In this document: positions 11,501 through 23,500 of the stretch, in pieces
Numbering within the stretch: the first letter of the stretch is position 1
How the letters are laid out: the number at the start of each line of letters is the position of its first letter
Assembly (NCBI GenBank): GCA_024734495.1
Contig: JALMQS010000828.1
Location: 1,103,101 to 1,167,100 of the forward strand
Direction of reading: 5' to 3'
Length of the DNA stretch: 64,000 nucleotides
From: Forficula auricularia
Taxonomy: Eukaryota > Arthropoda > Insecta > Dermaptera > Forficulidae
Translations under genes and position numbers: made by a program
Notes under the pieces: generated by a model
What the model was told of the DNA's origin: nothing
The model's input: only the letters and a program-made list of their open reading frames with translations
Database searches by the model: none

Positions 11501-14500
11501 GCGTATTGTTTCAGAACAGAAAATGCTCTAAATATTTAGTTTTATTAATTGAAAATCTTCAATTACATTTCCAATATACCTCTTGTTTTTAGCACAATGA
11601 GAATTCGATTTATAGTAAAAACTACATTTTTTTGAATTACAAACAAAAATGGATGAAAATCTAGTTTTAGTTTTTTTTTTTGCCATAAATCTAATTCTGA
11701 TTGATCTAAAACTATTATCTTAATTTATTAGTTTTAGGGATTAAGGTAGTTGTTTCGCGACAATACTAGCAAAAAGTTAATGCTAGAGTATATAGAACAG
11801 ACAATAAGGATTCATAGTTCATAAGCCCAAAACTTTTTGCTGTTTATGTACCAATTCTAGCCAATCCCGTGCTCGTTTGACAAATTTGGCACCATTGTAA
11901 GAGATTGAATATTTTTATATTAAAATGACAGATAAAATACATTTTAAATTTCTATAAAAATCGTTTTGTTATTTTTTAACAAATGTAATCATCGCCTACG
12001 TTACACCTTATGAAAATTATAATTTTGAAAAAATCTAGCTTTATACATCTTTCGCTGGTTAAATGTTGCCAAATTGTTTTTAGTGTAAATTTTTTTTTTA
12101 TACATTTTTCATTATTTATTCCTTATTATCTCAGAAACTGTGTTGTAACTATGAATCAAAATTGTCTTAAAGTATGTATTGGTTATTGTTTAATGTTGGT
12201 TTAGTTTTTTATAAAAATGGTAAGAAGGGTTTCTTAATTATAATTAAATATGTGTTAAAATTTTTCGATATCCCGTGTAGTGCAATGTTAAAGAGCCTGA
12301 AAAACTCGATTTTTGAAATTTAATATCTCCGTAACTGTATTGTTCATAAATTTCGTTTTGGCACCAATCGATGCAGAAGTATTTAAATAATAATCTGTAT
12401 AAATTTCAAAAAAATCCTAAGAAAACGAATTTGGCGGAACAACTACCTTAAACACAGGCGGACAAATAAAACAAACTCGCCATAGTCCAAGTTTGAATTA
12501 AATATTATTTTTTCATTTCTTGATGACCCAAGTACAATAGAGTAGATAAATTTACCTACCCTCTGTAGAAATTTTTTGACATGAGTACTTTAGAAACGAG
12601 AAGGAAAAAAAAACAAGCACATCTTCTTCATTGTTTCGAAAAGGGGTCTTTTGATGACTGTTGGAAGCTGGCAGTAATTAACTTAAATGCTACCAGGTTA
12701 AATCACAGAATTAGACCTAATGTTCAAAAATCGCGTCGCCCTTACTGGCTTTTGTTTGTGTTCAACAATAACACGTATGTTTATAGGAGATCGAACGAGG
12801 TATTTTTGGGCTCATCGCCATTGTTTTAGAAATAAACTGAATGAAATTAATATGTAACCAAACAAAATTGATAAATTGCTTTCTTTTGTTAATATAACTT
12901 TTTTTTTAATTCTCTATAAGACACCATTTATAATTGGGCCTTACATACAATTCATTATAAAAACATCTCAAAACGTTTAATAAAAAAATCAAAACTTTTC
13001 TGAACAAGTTCTCATTTTATCAATTGTTAATTTGAAAATGAATTGCTTTATGTAAGAATTACAAAGGAACTATTAACATAATTATAAATTAAATTAAATT
13101 GAGAACGAAGAAAAGATTTTTATATTATAGACAAAAGGATCAGCCAGGATTCGAACCGGGATCTTCGCATGTGCGCTGCGATGCCTTTATAAGAGCCTTA
13201 GCTCTTATCCTCTCGACATCGCAGTGCACATGCGAATATCCCGGGTTCGAATCCCGGCGGATCCTTTTGTCTATAATATAAAAATCTTTCTTCGTTCCCT
13301 AATTTAATTTAATTTATATTTGTCTTTCGACGCTGCCTCATTGTGGTTGCGCCCCGGAGTGAAGAAGAAAATTATTTTCGACCTTTGGGTTCGCGATCGA
13401 GTGGGAGGCGTTTGAATATAGTATAATTATAAATATTTTAAAAAAATTGAACTTTTGTTAATTAAATATTTGTTTCTTAAAATTTCGATCAGCAACAATT
13501 TACAAATTCTCAATTGATAAAGGTAGAATTTCTCTTTAATCGTTTTGATTTTTTATTTATTAAACGTTTTGAGATTGTTTTTATAAATAATTCTATTTAT
13601 TTAGTTTTCTATTTAGTAATTTCCACTCTAATCTACTCAGGTCCTGAAGAAGAATTGATAAAATATTAATTTCAAACTTCGACTAATAGAGTTTGTTTTA
13701 TTTGATTGCCTATGTTTTACCCTTGTATTAATTACAGCCACAGAAGGAAAAACAAATCTTAATTTTTTTTGTGAAAAGAACTTACAAAGCAAGACTAAAT
13801 GTTACAATCTCCATGAAAAAATATTTCATATTCTTATCGTCGAGAAATGAACAAAAAAATACAAATATATTAATATGCTTCTCGTTTTTTAGGACCCTAC
13901 ACGATTTTCATTCCAACTGATAAAGCATTCCGAGCTCTTCTTGTTCAACTTGGTGGACCAGATAAAGCAAATGAGAAATTCAAAGAAAATCCACGACTTT
14001 TAAGCGGGGTGAGTAATTTTTTTATCAAAGTTCATTTATTACTACTTCCAGGAAGAATAATTATTAATTGGTTGATATTAATATTAATAATAATGTTTTA
14101 TTTAAAGTTATTGCTGCATCATGTAGTACCTGGTTCTTTCAAAATCAGTGCACTTCAGGATGAAATGACTGGCGTCAGTTTAGCTGGAACGCAGCTACGT
14201 GTTAATACATATAATACACAGGATGTTGAATGGAATGATGTTAAGGTTGGTTTAATTTATTTGTATTCTTTCAGGATTATTAAGTAAATTTTTACTTTTA
14301 CTTACCTATAGTAATTTCAGCCTATTAGAGTTATTATGGTTGTTAGTAGAGTTGTTATGGCAACCTACCAAGAGTATAATTGCCTAGACAACCTCTCCAA
14401 ATTAGCCGTTCGGAACCGGCTTTAAATAGTAGGTCCCGTATATCTGTGTAAAACAACTAAACACACTGAGCACAGGTATATGTGCAGAGGCGCCGACGCC

Positions 14501-17500
14501 CGTTTCGGGTATGGCAGTCGAAGAAGTAGTCGAAGAAGAGTTATTATCACTATATGTATTTAAATTTAATGTTTTTCTCAAATATAAATGAATATATATC
14601 ATTTTATTTGATAGAGACAATAGTTTCAAAGGCTTTATCTTCAATTTTTGTTATAAATATTATATTTGTTTTCTGTTCATGAGTATCTTATCAAGGAGCG
14701 GTTTATTCACAATTTAATATAATATAACATTTTATATATCGATATACCACTCCATGCGAAAGTATTCATGCACAGAAAACATAATAATTTTAAGAAAGAG
14801 TGAAGATGAAAGTCAAGCTTTCGAAACTATACATAGTCTCTATCAAGTAGGACACCCTCATTGATTTCTTCTTGAAAATCGACAACACTATGCTACTGTC
14901 GGCAAGAAAATATTTTCAAATATACCTTGTTGTTTACTGATTTTATCTAAAATTTTGTCGAGCTGGAAAATTTTTTTCTTAAAACTTATAACACATTTAT
15001 TCCGTAAGGTTTTGCCTCCAATCGGGGCTTCCTCATGCTCTAAACTACACTACAAGTATCATAGTCAAACTATAATAAAAGCCTTAGATTCATACATTCA
15101 CTTATCAACTTCCAAATCATCCCAATCAATCATAAACAGTACATATTTTTTATACTTTATTTTATTATATATGTACTTATATCAGTGGCGTGCGGTCCAT
15201 GGATGTTGTGGATCCGGTGCATCCCTAAAATTTCAAAACACTTAGAGTATTTTCATACCGAGTCATGAAAAATCTAATATTAAATATGAAATATTCTATG
15301 AAGCCCATAAGTATTCGATGAAATTTGCCAAAAAAAAGCGAAGAATAAAATAAAATTAAAAAAAATAAGGTTACTTTTTTGGACAGCATCCCCTGGTTGA
15401 AAAGTCACAGCTCGCCACTGATTATCTTCTTTAAATATATATTTCTTATGTCCGTGTGCATATACATGTACTTCTCCTAAACGGCTGGACTAATTTTGAT
15501 GAAATTTTCTGTGTGTGATTAAGATGATTCGAGAATGGTTTATATTCACAATATGGTCCAATATACCTATATATATATGAAAGCAAGGCATAAGACTACA
15601 ATACTTATTAGTAGAGTTTATAGCATGAGGAAGCCTCGATTGGAGGTGAAACGTCGCTGAGTAAACATGTTACAAGTTTTTTTTAGAAACTTTTTTGTTC
15701 CCGACTTTTAAAAACTAATATTTTTAAATATTTAAATTCTTCAAAGCCCAGAGTTCGAATCCCGGGTAAATAATTTTTTATTGAAATGTAATAATAGAGA
15801 CAAAAAAATAAATATTTAAGTACCTTTGAGGAAATCTTAAGGCAAGTTGCTAAGGCTTACAACTATCTATCTACTCGTAATATCCACGGAAAGACTCGTC
15901 TCATATATTATATTAAGAAACTTCATTTACCAAACCCCCTTGAAGATTGCACAGAAGGAAACCATTTTACAAATCTCCCACATACTGCGTAAGTTTCTCA
16001 AATGAAGATTATCCAGAGTATCATTTGGTTCTTTTTTATAAATTCTACTTATTAATTATCTTTCCCTTTGATTAAGCTTACCATAATCCCTCACTATTTA
16101 AACAATAAGTAAATATTTTCAGCACCAATGCTGAGAAAGTGTGCTTAAATAGTTATGATAGTATGAGGATAAGTCAAAAATTACCTACACTTTTCGTTCT
16201 ACAACTATTAAACTAAGATAGGAGGCGGCCCCATGCGCATGCGTTGAGTTGGCGCGTCTGTGGTCAGGTATGCGGAATTTAATCACGATCGTGTCAGTTG
16301 TCGTCTAGCTACAACAGCATAAGCATGTCAGCTCCGCTATCAGATTGCAACAAAGAAGAGCAATGACGAACAACTGGACGACTACTTGGACAGGGGAACT
16401 ACCGTAAATACTGCGAGGTACAGTGATTTGTTGGCCAATAAGCTGAAGCCAGCTATTCGAAACAAACGGTGTGGTCTACTCTCAAAGAAAGTTTTGTTGT
16501 TGCAAGACAACGCCCGGCGGCACACGGCCCATCACACCATAGAAACAATAAACAGGTTGGGCTTTGAGACCCTGGAACACCCTCCCTACCGCCCAGATCT
16601 CGCTCCCTCAGACTTTCATCTCTTTGGACCGCTCAAGGAAGCTTTGAGACGTCGTCGATTTGCCTCAGACATGGACGTTCGGGATGCGGTGCAAAAGTGG
16701 CTTTATAACCAACCGAAAACCTTCTACCAGGAAGGCATCCGGAAGCTTGTGGATCGCTGGACCAAGTGCATTGCTAAAAGTGGAGACTATATCAAAAAAT
16801 AATGTATCAGTTGTACACCTATCTTAGTTTAATAAAGTTGTAGAACGAAAAGTGTAAGTAATTTTTGACTTATCCTCGTATAATAATAGAAAAATTCAAC
16901 ATGTGTCTAGTCAAACTCGAAAGAATTCTCCAGTCCAAACTTCCTTAAGCTTCAACAAGCGAATCTTAAAAAAAAAGTTTTTATTAAATTTATTTTTCAC
17001 TTTAAATATTTAATTTTAATAAAATGTTGTTATAAAAATGGTAGAAGTGAAAGCTGTGTGGTGTACACATTCTTTTATTCTTTGAATGCTTCCAGGTGGT
17101 AACAATCAACGGCGCCCGAGTGTTAAGTGACCAACAAGATATCTGGGTTCCCCAGGGAGTCGCGCACTCCATTGATCGTGTCATGTTTCCTCTTCCAGTT
17201 GGAGATCTTGCTCAAACTTTGAGAGCCGATCGTGCAAAACGCTTTAATAAATTTATTCGGGCAATCAACGTATCAGGTTTAACTATTTTATCAGGTAAAT
17301 ATTTATTGATTATTAATTTTAATTTTTAAGGTATCAAATAAATAAGAATAAAATAAATCTATTCTTTTATTTAAGGTCCTTTGAAACTTCAAATTTTATA
17401 AAAAAATTCTCCATGATAATTTAGAATACCCGTATTTTCTCCAAACCCATCCTCAAAAGTGATATTTTTTTAACAATTTTACTTAGGTAAAGTGGTGTAG

Positions 17501-20500
17501 GTTTTAGGTGAAACATGATATTAATTAATAAAGTAAAGGGAGTGTAGTTTCACAGTGAATGAAATAAAACTCAAAGAGGTTTATACAAACTCAATATATT
17601 TCGGATTATTAGTCCATCATCAGGAGTTTACAGATTAAAAACTGCTGTCCAGATTTTGATTTAGATTCTGGACTAGTAAATGTTGAATTAAGAAGCTTTA
17701 ATCTTCAACTGTTTAAGGGAAGTCCAGCCCATGAAGTGGAATTTCTAGTTTTCATCCCTCTCTTGGCTTAATTCAGAGAAAATAATCTGTAAACTCCTAA
17801 TTTTCTCCCTTCAAGAAAAAGTTGAAATGCTGATCTATTAATGGAATATGTTATTTTTTATTGATTTTTATGCCAGCTATTTCATAGATTTTATATTTTT
17901 CTTTCTTACTATTAAAGAGGAAATCTTCATTCGTTAATACGCATAGCAAGTCTACCTCACTATGGCTGTAATAAATGTATCTTCATCAAATTCATTAATA
18001 TGCTGATTAGACATTCATATCTGAGTAGCTGAATAAGTGGTTATAAATTGACAAAGCGCCCCACTACACTTGATTGTCTTTTTTTAATTTTTGTCCATAT
18101 CCCTAATAATGACTTTATTTATTAATACATTGCACCTACAGGAATTAAATTAATGTGTTATTAAAAGACTTAGAGATTAGCAGGTACTCACTTATAGACC
18201 AAGAAAATCTATCCGATGTCTTTCTTTTATTGGGTTTAAAACAAACAACAACCCTTGATAATATGCCTACAAAATCTTAATCAGGAGGAAATACTTGCAG
18301 TATATAAGAACATGTTTTATAGATGTCTTCAAATGTTGCAGTTTTTTGAATTTTGAAAAATATAAAATTTAAAAAAATTCCAACTTACCTTGAGGAATTT
18401 CCTTAGTATTAAATTTACTAAAAAACGGATAACAAGCTTCTATCAAAGGTGTTATTAGATTTGTTCAATTTAGATGTCAGAGGGTTCATCCCTTTGGTAC
18501 TTCAGCACCTTTGATACCTAATGACTTTTAATTTCTTTATATTATTAATATCTCTAGATTTTTACGGGAAACCCCTTTAAAATTCACACGAACTGCTATA
18601 ATATGAAATTGAATTTTCAGGTACCAAAACGTACACGGTGTTCGCACCTACAGATCGGGCTTTCGCTTTGATACCAGCAGCGGATCAGGAGCGACTTTTA
18701 AGTGATCCAGATATGGCCAGAGCTCTTGTCTTAAGGCATGTCACGCCGGGCAGCCTCTATACGGCAGGAATGCAATTTTATCAAGTGAGAGAGAGCCTTG
18801 AGCCTGAACATTCAATCACAATCAGTAAAAATGCAGGTAAATAAGAGTATTAAAACATATTAAATAATTATATTAAAACGCCTCCCAATATATCACAAAC
18901 CCAAAGGACGAAAACATTTTTTTTTCTTTACACCGGGGTGCAAACACAACGGCCGCGTCGAAAGACAATTATAAATTAAATTAAATTAGGGAATGAAGAA
19001 ACTATTTTTTTATTATAGATCCTGGGTTCGAACCCCGGCTGAACCTTTTGCCTATAATAAAAAATATTTTCTTCGTTCCCTAATTTAATATTAAATAATT
19101 TATATATATAAAATGGAAAAGTATGTATGTTTGTTTTCAAATGATCTGATTGGAGAGTGCATAGTCAATAGCAAAGCGTTAAAATATTAGGACGATTCTG
19201 ATTGGTCAGATAGAGATCTTGCTTAGACAATGTGTTAAATAAATATTTCCTTATTGTTCCTTATTGTTGAATCAATTTCATTCAGCACATTCTTTCAATA
19301 CTTACAGTATCATTTTAAATTTCTCTTATTAAATTGGTATGAACAAGACGCTCCCCGCCAGGGGCTAGGTGACGCCGGGTAGAAGGCCCGGTCGTCAGCT
19401 AGTATTACTATATTGAAGAAATGGATCAACCGATAATATAATAACGAAGAAGAGACATCTGGATGTATGGTTGTGTATTGTAGTGGAAAAAGATGAAAAT
19501 AATTTACTATCATTTCTTTATTTTGTTTTAATAAATAGTCCCTGACCCCTGACCCTGAGGATGTTTATCATATGATAACTTATAACGAAATCTTGGCAAA
19601 AGTAGTAGTGAATAGGGGATTAGTTTTTTCTTTTTCCACTACAAAACACTATCATATATCCAGATTTCTCTTCATTATTATTTTTATTATTATTCGTATA
19701 TTTATATGGATTGCGTCCATCATTTCGTAAATCTTAAATAAAAGTTTTTAAGAGACTTGGATCGAAAACCAACATTTTATCTCTTTATTGAGACTTTCTC
19801 AAGCTCTTAAATTTATTGTTTCACGTTAGATTTAATAAATTCATTTTGTGCTCATTAATTACATATAATATGCTCTAAATAAGGCTGTTACTAAATTATT
19901 TATTGATCTAGCATTTCCATTGTGATCTTAAAATTAACTTTAAAATCTCACAGGAAACGCCAGATCTCTCATTTATTTAGTAGCAACCTTATTTAGAGCT
20001 AAGTAATAATTGATCATAAAATGTATTATTTAAATCTAACGTGAAATAATAAATTTAAATGTTGAGAAAGTCTCAATAAAAAGACAAACTATTGCTTTCA
20101 AATTAATTGCTGTTTTCAATTTTTTTCTAAATACAAGTCCCTTAGAACTAACTCATGATCTCTCCCCCCCCCCCCCCCGCACAAAAAAGTTATTCATTAG
20201 CCCTGATTATATATTACCTGACCTCTTTTTGTTAGAACACATTTTCTTATCTTCATTTATTTGTTATCTGGGATAACTTAGATTCTTTATACCTGAAATT
20301 TACTCGAGTTTCACTGGTAATTTTCAATTCCTTTAAATGGAGCCAGGACAGACGTAATCCAGACTTGATTTCAATTAAAATATTGGGTGCGTGCGAAAGT
20401 TCGTGCGGAGTTTGTGAGTAAAAGTCACACAGGGATTAGGCAAACAAAAATCTTTATTCAATCAATGATATATTCTCCATCGTTTTCTATAATCTTTTTC

Positions 20501-23500
20501 CAACGTTCTGGCAGCAGACGGATGCCTCGATCATAAAAACTGCGCGGTTTAGATTCAAAGAACGAAGACACGCCGTTTTTTAAGGCCTCCAAAGAGTCAA
20601 AGTTTTTTCCATTTAAATAATTTTACATGATAGGCAATACGGCTTCAGGCAATTCCGGTCGACTGGTGACATCCTAGCATATGTAACTCATATCTGGAAC
20701 AAAACCCTGGAGGCCGGGAATGAGACCCTCGCGGTAGCTTTAGACATTTCAAAAGCCTTCGATATGGTCTGGCACAAAAATCTTCTTGCCAAATTGACCT
20801 CCGTCGGCCTTGCGCCGAAACTCTGTAAGTTGCTCGAAAGTTTTCTTTCAGACCGTAGTATTAAGGTTGTCATCGATGGAATATCATCTTACACACCAAC
20901 GCTGGAGTTCCTCAGGGATCGGTTATCTCCCCTACGCTTTTTCTTATCTATATCAACGACCTTCTAAACTTGCTCTCCGGATTGGAATCCGGTACATTGT
21001 TACGCAGATGACAGCACCCTACATAACGCCCCTGCATCGCATAAAAACCGTGCAGACATTGCATCTTCAATTAATTTAGACTTATGCAAACTTAAAAACT
21101 GGGGATCCCAAAACTGCAGGGAAAACTCAGTGTTGCCTTATTTCTAGGCGCGTCGACAGAAACCTACCAAACATATCATTCGACTCGAACTCCCTAGAAT
21201 TCAGGGATAAAATTTCAATGCTAGGCGTAACTCTAGGGTCTGACCTTTTATGGAATGACCATATCTCAACCACTGCTAAAGCTGCAGCGCGCAAGCTTGG
21301 TCTCCTATTTAGGTCTAGACGCTGTTATACTCCCAGTCAACTTCTTATACTGTATAAGGCTCAAATTTGTCCCTGTCTCGAATATCACTCTCATCTGTGG
21401 AGGGGTGCCTCCAAGCATTCTCTTGCTACACTGGATGCAATTCAGAAGCGAGCAATTAAACTAATAGGAGACCCGGCTCTAACCAACTCACTCGACTCCC
21501 TGGCTCACCGAAGAACCGTTTCTGCCCTTTCCCTGTACTACAGATACTATCACGGTGTCTGTTCAGTCGAGCTGAAATCAATTATCCCCCCTAATGCCCT
21601 TTTTACGAGAAACACGCGGTTTTCTAACGCTCAGCACCCATTCGCTGTCAAATTGGATAAAAGTCGAACAAGCGCTTTCGCCAACTCTTTTATCCCTATG
21701 ACCTCCAGAGACTGGAACTTGCTCCCTGCCACCATCTTTCCCGCGACTTATAACCTTCAGCTATTTAAGACCCGTATCCACAGATATCTTCGACCCCCGC
21801 CCAACCCATAAAATTCTTTCTTCTTCTTTTCACGATGGAGGGGCCAACCCAGGCCTTTAGGGGTTGCAACCTTTTTGGTGTAACTCCTTCTCTCATCATT
21901 ATCATAAAAAAAAAATTGCAATGACCGGAACAAGTGATAGTCAGATGGTGCAATATCAGGAGAATACGGTGGATGCGTTAGGACATCCCATTTCAGGCTC
22001 TTCAGCTTGCAGAGCCTATTTTTCGAAACGTGTGGTCTGGCGTTGTCCTGATGAAAGATGACTCCCTTGCGATTTGACAAAATCGGATGTTTCTCTTTGA
22101 TTTCTCGATTCAAATTGGTTAATTGGCAACAGTACTTGTCCGAATCAATCGTTTCGCCAGCAGGGAGAAGCTCAAAATAGATTATGCCCTTGCAATCCCA
22201 CCAAACTGAAACCATCACCTTCATCGGGTGTAAACTGGCCTTTGGAATTGCGTCACCATGGATGTTTCCATGTCCGTTTACGCTGAACATTGTTGTAGAG
22301 GACCCATTTCTCATCGCCCGTCACTAATCGATCCAAAAACGACTGGTTATTGAGCCGCCCGTGTAAAGAAACGGCTGCAGAAATTCGTTTGATTTTGTTC
22401 TTCTCGGTCAGCAAATGGGGAACCCATATATCGAGCTTCAAATCGAATCCCATCTTTTTTAAACGCCGAAAAGCGGTTGATCTGTCAACGTTTAGTGCTG
22501 TAGCAACTTCCTCTGTTGAAATTCGCGGGTTATTGAGCACTAAAGTACGCAAAACATTGTCAGAAGGTCGACCAGAGCGTGGCTCGTCTTCAAAGTTAAA
22601 TTCTTCGCGCCGAAATTTAGCAAACCATTTTTCCACAGTTCGTTTAGCTGGTGCTTGATACTGATAAACATCTTGAATGTTTTTCACGGCTGCGGCAACG
22701 TTTATTCCCTTCCGAAACTCGTAAAGCATAACATGCCGTAAATGCACTTTATCGATATTCATTTTTAAAGTGATATTTATCGAAGCAGTTTGTATGAAAA
22801 CAAATGAATTTTTTTAAATGAAAGCTGAAGACGTCACCTTTCCAAGTATATATAATATGTAGGAGTAGGCATTAATGACAACACGTTACGACTCATAACT
22901 TCATCTATTGAAACTCCGCACGAACTTTTGCACGCACCTCAATATTTCTTTTATTTCCTCGAGTAAAGGTCGGATATAGTCAAATTTTCATTTCTTAAAA
23001 TGAAATTAAAATAAATAATACATTCTTTTAACTTCAAAGTTTATTTGTCATAGAATTGAAATAGATTTAATAATTTAGATAAATTATTTTTACTTATATG
23101 TATTCATAGTTTCAGTCACCAGTTGGCTATCTTAAGTAGATAAATTGTTTTACTTGTTAGAGATTGTCAATAATAACATCCTACTCTTCATTTATTTTTT
23201 TTATATTTGAACTTAAATAGCAATTTATTCATTAAAATCAAAATAATATAAATTAGATGATCACTTAAGTTTTAGAAGAATTTTTGATATTTAGTTAAAA
23301 TTTAGAAAAATAACTGAACTATACAATTTATGAGGAATAAATCAAAGAGTGGCTTTTCTGCTTGATGTAAATAGATAAGTAAACATATTTATACATAAAT
23401 ATATATATGTAAATATTTTATCACTTTAAGACTATGGCTTCTAAGACTTTGCCTTCATTTTCATTTCAATATAAATATTATAGGTTCAATGACTTCCCCG

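Larger units (their letters stand above)
20383..22942 (-). mobile_element. Mariner element split by a retrotransposon
   Basis: The inverted ends share GGTGCGTGC(G/A)AAAGTTCGTG and CGGAGTTT, with TA on both outer sides (20381-82, 22943-44). Without the insert at about 20625-21915 the element is about 1.27 kb, full mariner length. It lies in the last FAS1 intron. Confidence 0.88.

Noticed and set aside
12581..12829. 82-codon frame
   Set aside because: Lies inside an intron, no recognised domain, no splice signals that would join FAS1 exons in phase.
13140..13262. Functional tRNA gene
   Set aside because: T-arm-like boxes are present but no complete acceptor stem or anticodon arm folds; it is a head-to-head repeat.
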